A DNA stretch of 64,000 nucleotides from Protea cynaroides (Eukaryota; Streptophyta; Magnoliopsida; Proteales; Proteaceae), in the NCBI GenBank assembly GCA_028583415.1, contig CM053275.1, positions 10,417,208 through 10,481,207 of the forward strand, given 5' to 3'. Of the stretch, positions 22,215-32,589 are shown one piece after another. The notes below the pieces were generated by a model, which was not told where the DNA came from, did no database searches, and saw only the letters and a list, made by a program, of their open reading frames with translations. Position numbers and translations under genes: made by a program. Every line of letters begins with the position of its first letter. Positions within the stretch are counted from its first letter, which is position 1.

Positions 22215-25188
22215 TCTTAATGGATTACTGCATTATGCCATATTCTATTCTTCAAGGCAATTATTTTCGTATGAAAAAATAATTTGGGTTTGTATTTGAG
22301 GAAGGGATCGATATGTTCGCTGCCTTGCATATTGGCATCTCTTACGTCAAGTCAATGGTGCATGGCATGAGTGTCTCACGATGCATATACAGAGGAAGAG
22401 GACTCTTCTAGTTTCAAGATATTATACTTAGGTAAATTTCATTTTATCAAAATTACTTAAACTCACAATACTACAAGTAAATTTGGTGGTCTTTTATAGG
22501 TATTACATAGCATAGAAAATGACAATCATGGCCTTAGAATCTAAGAACTAATAATACAAATTTAAGTTTAAAAGTAAACTTAGAAATTTAAATAAATGAA
22601 AAACACTTCCAATTCATAGGGGTTGTCCCAATAAACCTTGATGCAAGTTCCAAAGTAGAAGACTCTAAAAGACATGTAACTGCCCAAGAATGTGCATCGG
22701 CAGATAGAAAGGCACAAGGGAAACCAAGAGGAGTGGGAGACAAGGCTGCTTAATTTTGGTCTATGTTGACATCAATGGCGAGACTAGGGTGGCTTTATTT
22801 GGTCTTGATGTTGTTCTTCTCATGGGCTTTGAATTAATGTTGGGCCTCAATAATTAAATAAACAACTCATGGGTTTGGATGGACCAATAAAATAAAGTAA
22901 AAGAAAAAAAATGGAAATCTTAAATCTAGCCTAATTACAATAAAAAAAAATTAATCATATATTAGGAAAAAAAATAAAAAGGGCAATCCCATGACTACAC
23001 GAAGGTTGTAATTTGTTATCAAAGACGTGAAGTAAGAAAATGTAATTTTTTCTAAGGGATTTTCTTATTGACACCTAGAAACTATCAAATGATTTGATAC
23101 CTTACTTTTTTGACTTCTTATTATTACACATTTTTTTTTTATAACAGGAGTAATTCTTGTAATTTTAAATATCTATTAGAAAACCATGTAAGACAACCAC
23201 AATAAATGATAATGGCATAATATTGAGTTACTTTCTAAGTAATTTTTGAAAAACCTTTTTTCCCTCCACTCAATTTTTTTTTTTGGAATAAATCAAAAGG
23301 TATTTAAAAGAAGGTATTAAATTCCAAATGCAACCAATAGAGGTGTCAGACACTATACAAATAAAAAAAAAAATTCAAATTCAAATTGAAAATAACTTAT
23401 CATTATGTCATTATCAAAGGTATCGTAGTCATTGCACATTTTTTCTAGCATTGTGCATTTACATGCATTTGACGTGTAAAAATTTATGTTGTACTAAAAG
23501 GTTAACAGGTTTACAGCTTTTTCTTCACCAATCTTAGTTACGATCACATTTCCTATTTAGGTTTAAATACCCTATTTTTGTAGGTGTATTAGATATTTAG
23601 TCCAATAGCATATAAGAGTAGAAATGTTATTACACACTCTGGGGTATAAATGTTATTACACTCTTCCTTTTCCCTCATCCGAAGAAAGAAATCACGAATG
23701 CCTCATATGTTCCAATTAAAAATCACACATAAGGCAAAGTTTCAAGTAAAATCTTGATTTTTTTTATATTAAAGGGTTAAGTTTTCATCTCAAAAGTTCG
23801 AACTAAGTGAAGGGATTCTCAAATATATATACAAGACTTCTAATGTTCTAACGTAATGTGAAACTATTCCCACAACATAAAGTTTATCCGAAAATTTGCT
23901 TTGTAAGTGATTTTAAAATGGAAACAACGAAGCCTAAACAAAACAAACACCTATAAGAAATTGAAATTGTTTATAACCAACAGAAGGAAGAAGACATTCA
24001 ATATTTATAAAATATTATTGTTGAAAACCATTCTCGAAGAAGAAGAAGAAGAAGAAGAAAAAGAAGAAGAAGCAAATAATGAACACAAAGGAGTTTACGT
24101 GGTTGGGTCATCACAAGAGAGCATTGTCAAGCCTAGTCCACAGGAGAAGCCCCAAAATTGCCTTGGCTTCTTGGGGGGTGGAATGTTATTCCTTAATAAT
24201 GAAGAATACAAATGGGTTGCTAAAAACAAGCACCCTTTCTTTAGACAATCATAACTGCTACATATTAGTAGCGTATCTCTGAGTCCAAGGGCTTGAATTG
24301 GATTGGATTGGATTTTGTTCCCTGCAAGGCAGAAGCATGCGTATGGGAGGGAGGGGGAAGGTGGGTGGGTACTGGATTGGCACCATTATGCTTATATATA
24401 TATAATCTTCATTTTCTTTTTCAAGCGTAGCAATGTAATGCTTTTCTTGTTTACTGTTCCATACAAAGCTGGCAATTGGAAAAGTATGTGAGACCCTTTC
24501 TGTGATACCCTAATAAATGGTTCGGCTGAATGTGTCTGGCTTCCTACTTATCTCTCTGCTTACCCCCATATTGACAAGATAGAAAGCCAAAAAACTCTCT
24601 GAAAAAGAGAGAGACAGTCTTCCTCTTCCAGTCCTTATTCACACAGTTTTTAATAACATAGCTAGGAGTATAGGAAGAGGACCACTGGCCCACTCTACTA
24701 CACTGTTTACAGTCTAGCTAGCTACTTACCTATGCTCCTTTAGTTTCAAATTTCAAAGCTTTTTTTTTTTTTTTTTTTGGTGTGTGTGTGATTCTGTAGA
24801 GCCATGGTTAAATCAAGGACCACTTGAACTTCCCTTGCATGGCTATATTATTACTTTACAGGGTGAAATGCTAGCTTACAGATTCTCCTGTTGTAACAGT
24901 GCAGTTACATAGCTCTCTTCCTCTCTTGTTCAAAATGGATTGTCTTATCTTTTCCCCATAATAGGGTTCGTATGAAGGCATCGACCACCTTCAAAGCTTT
25001 TGAACAGTTACCCAAATGGGTTATGCAGATGCTGGCCATTGTTAAGCATTGTTCACCTTAATTACTCTCCCCACCCGAGTTCAGCTCACCTTCACTTCTC
25101 TCCACAGATCTCATCACCCTTCGAGATATAGGGATCCACATCTGGAGTGGGAGACCCACTGAATATGAAAAAACACATCCGTCACTTC

Positions 25189-25190
25189 CA

Positions 25191-25278
<88 letters not shown>
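25189..25278. repeat. compound (CT)n(TA)n microsatellite
   Basis: A CT run (to about 25214) passes directly into a long pure TA run ending at 25278. Confidence 0.95.
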
Positions 25279-25280
<2 letters not shown>

Positions 25281-26400
25281 TAAAATAAATAAAAGAATCA
25301 TCTCTTTCTGACTTGGGTCGTCTCTATGATATCAACTTGCCAGAGGTAAAATAGGGCAATAAGATAGAAAACACGTAAATAAAAGAATAGGATAAGAACA
25401 TCGTAAATAAGGGATGGTTTGGGTGTTAATCTCTATGACACCTGAAACATTGTCATAGGATTAACCCTTTGTTTGGATTTTAACGGAAATTTTATCAACC
25501 AACAAACATGGAAAGACCAATTCATGGAGAAAGACTGGGAGAGGAAAATATCAGCGGCCAGCAATGTGATGTTCTTATAGCGATAGGGAGTAGGGTTCTT
25601 GCAGGGCTCATCTCATAATGGATCCACCATTTTTATTTTTTTTTGGAGTAAATAAACCCTAAGAAAAATTAAACTCATTTGTGGTGTGGGTCTTTATTCA
25701 TCTAGTTGATTGCTTATATTAATATTGAAAATAAACATATATGACTATATGCTGCCAAAAAATTGTTTTTTCAAGGGTTCCGGGTTACCAAGGGAGATTT
25801 TTTTATTTGTGACATTAGAAAATTTATTATCCGAATTTTTTTTTTGAATAATTCAGGAACAAACACTTTGGTATTATTTTAAAAATGTTTCTGTTGAATA
25901 ACTCCACAAGAATTTTGAAAAGTTGATTAATTTGGTCACTGAAAACGATTTCTATACAAAATGGTCAAAAGCTAATAAGTGAAGGTAGTCCTAGGCTCAC
26001 GAGGAACGAACCAGCCATTATATATTCTTAAAAAAAAAAGAAAAAAAAAAGCCATCACATAGCAAAAAGCAACAATATCTTAGGCGTTTGAATTGTATCA
26101 ATCAAATCTTCCACAAAAAATAGTGCTAAATTTGTCTTTATATAATTTAGGGAAACACTGCACGGGCATGAGTGGATATATGCGTATATATTGAATTGGA
26201 TCATATGAGAATTGATTCTCATTAGTAGATTGTAATAAGTGGTCTCACAATTGAAAGGTCTTTGTCAGATAGAAATCTTATCATGTCCCTTGTGCAAGCA
26301 CATCACGAGGGGCATGAGAGGATTTGAATCCGTATTTGTCATTGCAGTTGGGCATTATGTGTTTTGATGTACTAATAATGGTTATATATTATAGTGCATT

Positions 26401-26414
26401 AGATTCATTGTGTT
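26401..26414. repeat. LINE target-site duplication, left copy
   Basis: AGATTCATTGTGTT is identical to 31545-31558 and directly precedes the first base that matches LINE ORF1 sequence. Confidence 0.7.
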
Positions 26415-27327
26415 TTGTGTTTTCCTAGTTTAGGGATTCAATATTGGGAGGAGGATCTCCGCTTCTCTATGTGTAAGGCGTTGGGAAGGCCAGTTGGTAT
26501 AGACAGAAACACCACAAATAAAATTGTTGGACGGTTTGCAAGACTGCAGGTTGAGGTGGTGATTGGTGGACAAAGACCTGAAGAGATTATGGTGGAGCAC
26601 AAGTTTAGAGGGCATCATTATTTATTTAAACAAATGGTGGAGTTTGAGGATCCTACTTTGAAGTGCTTCCATTGTAGAGTGTAAGGCCATAGAGTGGCTG
26701 GGTGTCCTTCTCAGGTGGATGAGGTCAAAACTCAGCAGCATCGTGAGCCTGCAAGGGAGGTTAACAAATTATACTGGTAATCTGAATGACTAGGTTAATG
26801 TTTCAATGGTGAATTCTGTTGAGAGATGGGCTGATGTGGAGAACGATGGTGATTCTGATAATGAGCAAGACCCCATGCTTGAAGAAGGTGAACTGGTTCA
26901 GTCTCCTGTAAGGGATGCGGGTGACCTGAGATGTGATGAGGTCCTAGGTGATATGGGTGATGTGGTTGATGTTCCTAATGTGATTTCTTGTGTGGGGCAG
27001 GGTACTGAGAAGGAATCGACAGCTCAGGGTGTACTTGTTCCCTCAATTTCTGTTGGTGACTTTGAAGACAACCACCTAAGAACGTTAACTTCTACTCCTA
27101 GAGGGTCTACTAGCATTGGGCCTCAAGGTAGGGTTGAAGTAGTGTTTGAAGATGTTGTTGGGTTGGATAGATTTCTACAGGAGGATGGGTGTGGTCAATT
27201 CTCTAATGTAGGAAAAAAGGGTCCAGGTAAACAGGTTGGACGTGGAAATAAGAAGGCTGATCAGACAGGTCCTATGGAGAACCGTACTAGTCGGCGAGAG
27301 ACCTTGCAGAATAAAGGTAAAAAATGA
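26415..27327 (+). pseudogene. LINE ORF1 remnant (DUF4283-like, zinc knuckle)
   Basis: The first open piece (26415-26684) reads LGIQYWEEDLRFSMCKALGRPVGIDR, typical of the C-terminal part of the plant LINE ORF1 domain. It is followed by CFHCRV, a stop at 26682-26684, then GHRVAGC. With the stop ignored this is a CX2CX4HX4C zinc knuckle, used by these proteins to bind RNA. After a frame change an acidic, low-complexity linker continues (26806-27327: EDPMLEEGELVQSP...) and ends in a basic tail (KADQTGPMENRTSRRE). Its stop codon overlaps the start of ORF2. The 5' part of the domain is missing by truncation. Confidence 0.8.
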
Positions 27328-28030
27328 AAGTCCTCTTTTGGAATGCTAGGGGGGTCTCGAACCCTAATGCGAGACGCTTATTGAGGAAGTTGCTTAAGGA
27401 GTATAATCCTGATGTTATGGGCATTGCTGAGCCAATGGTGAGTCTTGATAAATTTAATTAATAGGAGATTGTTGGACAGGTTGGGATATGATACTGACTT
27501 GATTCATAATGAGAAGGCGGGTAGGATTCCAAGTATTTGGGTTTTTTGGCAAAGGGGGAGTCCAAAACTGAATGTGGTCCTAAGCTTGGATCAGCACATC
27601 ACTATATGTATATGGGAATCGATGGAGTGGTGCAATTTATATCATTTGTGTATGCTAATAATAAGAAAGTTGAGAGAAGGAAATTTTGAACTGATTTGGT
27701 TTCCATGGGGGTACAAGGAGTACCTTGGTTGTTAGTGGGTGATTTTAATTGCTGTCTCCATACTCATGAGAAGATTGAGCCAAATAGATTTGATGTAGGT
27801 TCAACAGAAGATTTTGATGATTTCTTGGGTTCTATGCCTGGTATGGTTCTTCCTTCTTCTGGTTTGAAGTTTACCTGGTCGAATAACAGAATTGTGGGGC
27901 GTGTTCAAGCAGTTTTGGATAGGAGCATTGGCAATGACTGTTGATTTCAGGTGTATGACCAGTGTTTCCAAAAAGTGCTTCCTAGGGTTGGTTCAGATCA
28001 TGCTCCAATTTTGGTGAGTTGTTCATCTAT
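27324..28030 (+). pseudogene. LINE ORF2: endonuclease domain, broken
   Basis: ATG at 27324-27326 begins MKVLFWNARGVSNPNARRLL, the usual start of plant LINE ORF2, with the catalytic Asn of the exonuclease-endonuclease-phosphatase fold. AEPM (about residue 40) supplies the metal-binding Glu. A stop near 27460 and further shifts split the rest. WLLVGDFNCCL (near 27728) carries the catalytic Asp/Asn, and GSDHAPIL (near 27993) carries the catalytic Asp-His. All core residues can be seen but in several frames, so the domain is dead as a single protein. Confidence 0.8.
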
Positions 28031-28225
28031 CCCAAAACCTTTGAATATTCCATTTAGAGTTCAAAAATTTTGGATGGAACAGTGGTAAGAGAAGTATGGA
28101 GTGTTCCTATTAAGGGTTCTCCTTTCTTTGTTTTAACTCATAAGTTGAAGGCTCTTAAAAGCAGACATAGAATATAGTACAGGAAGCATTTTCCTCATAT
28201 TGATAAGGCAGTTGGGGAGGCTAAA

Positions 28226-29085
28226 TTGGAGTTGGATAATATCCAAGAAGCTATTGAAGTGATAGGTTGTAATTCTGAGCTCAAAATCCGTGAAGACAAA
28301 GCTTTAAAAAAATATGAAGAGGCATGTGTGTTGCAGGAATCCTTGTGGGCTGAGAAGGGAAGAGTAAAGTGGCTAAAGTGTGGAGATTGGAACTCTAAGT
28401 TTTTTCATACTATGGCTAAGGCTAGATGGAATAGAAATCTGATTCAGTCTATTCAAAAAGAGGACAGAGAGATGCTGGACTCACAAGTGGAAGTTAGGAA
28501 TTATGCAATTTTATTTTGAAGAATTTCATAAGAGCCCTGGCCACTCTGTTTAGCCTCAATGTTTAGAGGTAATCCCAGAGATGGTTACTGAGGATGATAA
28601 TAGGTATCTTGATAATACACCATCTGATGATGAAATCAAGATGGCAGTGTTTGGTATGAATTCTGATAGCCCCCCTGGTCTTGATGGATTTTCAAGTAAG
28701 TTTTATTGCTTGTGTTGGGAGGTGGTGGGGAAGGAGGTGTGCTGTGCAATCCTTCTTTATCTCTAGAAGGCTTTCAAATGGGGTCAATAATAATAATATT
28801 ACCTTGATACCCAAAAATGAAGGAGCAATTAAATTTATTGAGTTTTGGCCTATATGTGTAGGGAATTTTGTTTACAAAATTATTTCTAAAATCTTTTCTG
28901 TCAAGTTAAGCTCATTTATAGAGAAAATTATCTCTCCTGCCCAAGGTGTTTTTGTGAAGGGGAAGGTGACTCATGACAACATTGGTATGGCTTCTGAGTT
29001 AGTTACTTTAATGCACAGAAAAACAAGAAAAGGATGTGTTGCTTTAAAATTAGATATTCAGAAAGCATATGATACATTGGAGTGA
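28226..29085 (+). pseudogene. LINE ORF2: linker and N-terminal reverse transcriptase
   Basis: 28226-28519 encodes the linker ending AEKGRVKWLKCGDWNSKFFH, which is strongly conserved in plant LINEs (the WLKxGDxNTKFFH motif). 28581-29085 continues with DNRYLDNTPSDDEIKMAVF and SPPGLDGFSSKFY, then in another frame NITLIPKNEGA, SPAQGVFVKGK and LKLDIQKAYDTLE. The last of these carries the first catalytic Asp of the polymerase. Two or more frameshifts separate the parts. Confidence 0.82.
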
Positions 29086-30069
29086 AATTTTCTAGCTACA
29101 GTGCTAGGAAAGTTTAGATTTTTAACTACTTTTGTTTCTAGGATGAGGGCTCTTTTATCTTCTGCTAGATTATCAATTATGGTGAACGGGGGCCCTGTAG
29201 GGTACTTTGCACTTGAGAGAGGGTTGAGGCAGGGAGATCCCCTATCTCCGCTATTATTTGTGATTGTATAGGAAGGTCTATGCAGAGGTCTTCAGGAGAT
29301 GGTGGTGAAAGGCGATATTCTTCCATTATATAATGGCAGTGGTACAGTTACTCCCACTCATCTTCTGTTTGCAGATGATATTTTTATTTTCATAAAAGCA
29401 AGTTTGAAATCATGTAGAAGATTAAAGCAATTTCTTTCCCTCTATGAAGGTTATGTTGGTAAAAAAGTTAGTCCTCCAAAAAGTAAAATTTATTTCTCTT
29501 CTAAAGTGGGTGGGGAGAGAAAAAGAAAATTACTGGACTATTTAATGTTTTCTGAAGGGTTGTTTCCGACTAAATACCTGGGAGTTATTTTGTTCAAAGG
29601 GAGAATAAAAAGAGATTATTTTAACCCTCTTCTAGATTGGTCTAGGAAAAAGTTTTCTACATGGAAGGGTAGACTTTTATCCTATGCTGGACGAGTGGAG
29701 TTAGTGAAATCTGTGTTTAGCAGTAGTTTTTTGCACTCTTTTGCTGTTTATAAATGGCCATTAAGCATTATAAAAATAGTGGAAACATGGATGCGAAATT
29801 TTATATGTACTGGTGACCCTTTAAAGAGGAAGTCAATTGTTGTGAAGTGGGAGGTGATGTGCACTTCTAAAAAGGAAGGCGGTCTGGGACTTCGGCGGCT
29901 CCATGAGGTAAATGATTCCTTACTCACTAGATTAATATGGAAGATCCAAACTGATGATACTTTTTATGCTCAGTATATGAGAGGTCATTATCTAAATAAA
30001 AATGGTTCTATGAAACGGCCTCTTTGTACTTCTCCGATTTGGGTTAGTCTGAGACACCTTTGGGACTGA
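29086..30069 (+). pseudogene. LINE ORF2: C-terminal reverse transcriptase
   Basis: Just upstream of the open piece, 29220-29280 reads GLRQGDPLSPLLFVIV followed by a stop. The open piece 29299-30069 carries THLLFADDIFIF, the FADD catalytic box with both Asp residues, then KIYFSSKVGG, FPTKYLGV and the family-typical LSYAGRVELVKSVFSSSFLHSFAVYKWP. GGLGLRRLHEVNDSLLTRLIWK marks the end of the RT/thumb region. It continues into the zf-RVT part. The polymerase motifs themselves are well kept despite the stops. Confidence 0.85.
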
Positions 30070-30723
30070 ACTTCCAAACATACCAGATGGATTGTTGGTA
30101 ATGGGGAATGTATTGATGTCTGGAATGATGTATGGTTGGGTGACTCTTCTCTTAAGGAACAGATTGGTTTAAGCTTGGTATTGTCAAAAAATAAACGATG
30201 GCCTCTCTCAAAACAAGGCAAGTTAGCCTTGTTGCCGGGACTTTGGATAAAAAAATATGGATTGCTGGGCCGATTTTCTGTTAAATCGGCCTGGGAGTTG
30301 TTGAGACATAAATTTGCTCACCAACCTTGGAAGAGTACTGTGGTTTGGCAAAAATCTCTCCACCCCACAATGTCATGGTTTGCACGGACATGGAGTTGGA
30401 GAAAACTTTCAACTGATGATTGTGTTGTGAAGAAAGGTGTGACACTGGTATCAAGGTGTTCTTTATGGTATATGGCTATGGAATCATTTAATCACTTATT
30501 TTGCAGCTATGGAGTAACTAATCAGGTATGGGAGGAAGCTGGATGTCTCTTTGGAATTAGTATTCCAGCATTTACTAATTCTGATGATTTGTCTACTTGG
30601 TGGAGGAGAAAATCCAGACTTATGGGTTTGCGTCATATCTGGTTGGGGTTGATATTTGTTGTTTTGGAATCTTTGTGGGATGCCCAAAATAATTCAATTA
30701 ACAGAACATCTGAACCTCAATAA
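30070..30723 (+). pseudogene. LINE ORF2: zf-RVT region
   Basis: After a stop at 30067-30069, a window to 30723 reads TRWIVGNGECIDVWNDVWLGDSSL, then FSVKSAWELLRHKF, WRKLSTDDCVVKKGV, and ESFNHLFCSYGVTNQVWEEAG. This is the linker plus zinc-finger-like region of plant LINE ORF2. The first Cys pair of the finger is partly lost: the usual CPLC position reads RCSLW. Confidence 0.75.
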
Positions 30724-30812
30724 GGGATATTTGGGAGAGAGTCAAAAGAGGGTGTAAAGATCTTTCTATAACGCAACCATGTATGATTAAATCCATTGAT
30801 GATTTATGAATT

Positions 30813-31466
30813 GTGAAACTCCTTGGCATTCACACAGAGCAAAGGCGCCAGGGTAATATTTTGGAGTTATTTTGGAATCCTTCTCCTCATGACTGGTGTA
30901 AGGTTAATACGGATGGGTGTAGCCTTCGAAACCCAGGTCAAGCTGGTGCTGGTGGTGTCATAAGATCAAACAAAGGTCTGGTTATTCACGCTTATGCAGA
31001 GACATTAGGTGTGATTACATGTTATGTTGCTGAAATAAAAAGTACAATTCATGGAATAAAGATGGCTAGAAGACTTGGTTTCAGAAGAATTTGGTTGGAA
31101 TCAGGTTCCTCTTCCACTGTTATTGCCTTGCAAACAGGAGAAATATCATGGCTAATGGTTCAAGATTGGAGGGGGGTTATGTATGATCTGGACAATTGCC
31201 ATATTCAGTATACCCATTGTTTCTGGGAAGTTAATACGGTGGCAAACATATTGGCAAGGAGGGCAGCTCGTGATAGGGCCTCCCAATTTTGGGATTCTTG
31301 TCCGGATTTTATTAATTCAGAGGTTGTGGGGATGCTTCACGCAGGCCTAGATTTAAACTTCAATAGTCACCTTGTGTTGCCTCTGTTGATGGCAATGTCG
31401 AATATGGAGGTTTTACATCCTTACAGGGTGTTTGTATATTTTTTATTCTTTCTTTTTATTCATTAA
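30813..31466 (+). pseudogene. LINE ORF2: RNase H domain, active site altered
   Basis: The frame reads WCKVNTDGCSLRNPGQAGAGGVIR, AEIKSTIHGIKMARRLGF, WLESGSSSTVIAL and VNTVANILARRAARD. This is the RVT_3-type RNase H domain found at the 3' end of many plant L1 elements, which removes RNA from the cDNA hybrid. The first two acidic positions (Asp of NTDG, Glu of AEIKS) are present. The third, usually ESDS, is ESGS. The fourth, usually VADALAR, is VANILAR. Two of the four metal ligands are therefore lost. An A-tail follows 20 bp after the stop. Confidence 0.85.
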
Positions 31467-31544
31467 TATAATCCTTGCTTCTAGCAAAAAAAAAAGAAAA
31501 AAAAAAGACTCGTTGCATTTTTTTTTTTTTTTTTTTTGATAGAA

Positions 31545-31558
31545 AGATTCATTGTGTT
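31545..31558. repeat. LINE target-site duplication, right copy
   Basis: AGATTCATTGTGTT matches 26401-26414 perfectly but lies 38 bp beyond the A-tail. Confidence 0.65.
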
Positions 31559-32544
31559 CATCTATGAATAAAACAGACGCTTGACAAAGAATCCACTTCT
31601 TTTACATGGTGAATACCAAGAGGGAGAAGGCTGATTCATGATTGGATGAAATTCTGGTACGGTGAAATATTTTGTGAATTATTTACAAAAGGAATTAAAA
31701 TATTATTATGTGTTAATAATTATTTTTTAAATATTTTGGAAACATTTTTAGTTTTTAATTGATAGTTTGGATTCTCTGTATATGACATTCGGACAGACTA
31801 GGGTGGTGAAGATAATTATTTTCATGCTTATAGGCCTGTTATGTGATATTATTAAGTTTTTGAATTTATTTGTAACAAATCAACTACTTTGGGGAATAAG
31901 TGTTATATTTGTTTTTAGTATCTTTGTATGTGAATATCTTTAATTGAGAATTAGAGACATTGTCAGTGAATCTCATCTCTTACCAATTTGAACAACATAG
32001 GGTTTTCTACTGCAGGAAAAAAAAATTGTGAATAAGACTGAGGGGAGGAGAGTAGAATGCTTTGCCCACACTGTTGTCTTTCCACTTTCATTGCAGTTTT
32101 GGAGAGCCCCTCTCTCCTTCTGAATAACATCCTCTCTTTTTTCTCTATTCTATGATTAGGGTTTTTAAGAGTAGTTCTGGAGGAGAAATTTCTTTGCTCC
32201 CTATCATATGTAAGCACTGTTGTAGCAAGGGATCGTTGCATCTTTCCTATTGTTGTTTTCGCTTGGAGGTATGCTTATAATTCCATGTGATGGTTTGAAT
32301 ACTTTTAACACTACATGAGGAATGATCATAGTTTATTTAATGAATAAAAATTATAAAATGGCAAAATCAATCAATACTAAAGAAATTTATACAAATATAT
32401 CCCTATATATTTTTGTTTCTAATTTATTTTAAATTTATTATTTATTTTCATATATTAAGAGAGCTAAGTTACTCAAAATGGGTCTTACTGTTTAGTGTGT
32501 GAAGATGATCCAATTCTATCACGTGACAGATAAAATGGGGTTTA

Positions 32545-32589
<45 letters not shown>

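Larger units (their letters stand above)
20989..26400. other. intergenic, repeats only
   Basis: This stretch is the 3' flank of the TSJT1-like gene, then about 5 kb without a recognisable exon. It holds an imperfect tandem duplication at 22061-22214, a GAA-repeat tract at 24033-24075 that gives a false poly-Glu frame, and a (CT)n(TA)n tract at 25189-25278. Confidence 0.5.
26415..31506 (+). mobile_element. 5'-truncated L1-type LINE with RNase H
   Basis: The element contains, in order on +: an ORF1 remnant with DUF4283-like sequence and a CCHC knuckle, an apurinic-type endonuclease, reverse transcriptase, a zf-RVT region and a plant-type RNase H. It ends in an A-tail at 31486-31506. The ORF1 N-terminus is absent because the element begins abruptly at 26415, right after a 14-bp word repeated at 31545-31558. 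Many frameshifts and stops break both ORFs, so it cannot move on its own. Between the A-tail and the right duplication lies an extra 38-bp T-rich piece (31507-31544). Confidence 0.88.

Noticed and set aside
23907..24282. Frames with a poly-Glu run
   Set aside because: A GAA repeat in spacer. No domain, no splice partners.
26430..26618. Minus-strand frame over the LINE
   Set aside because: Antisense of ORF1. The + strand gives the clear LINE reading.
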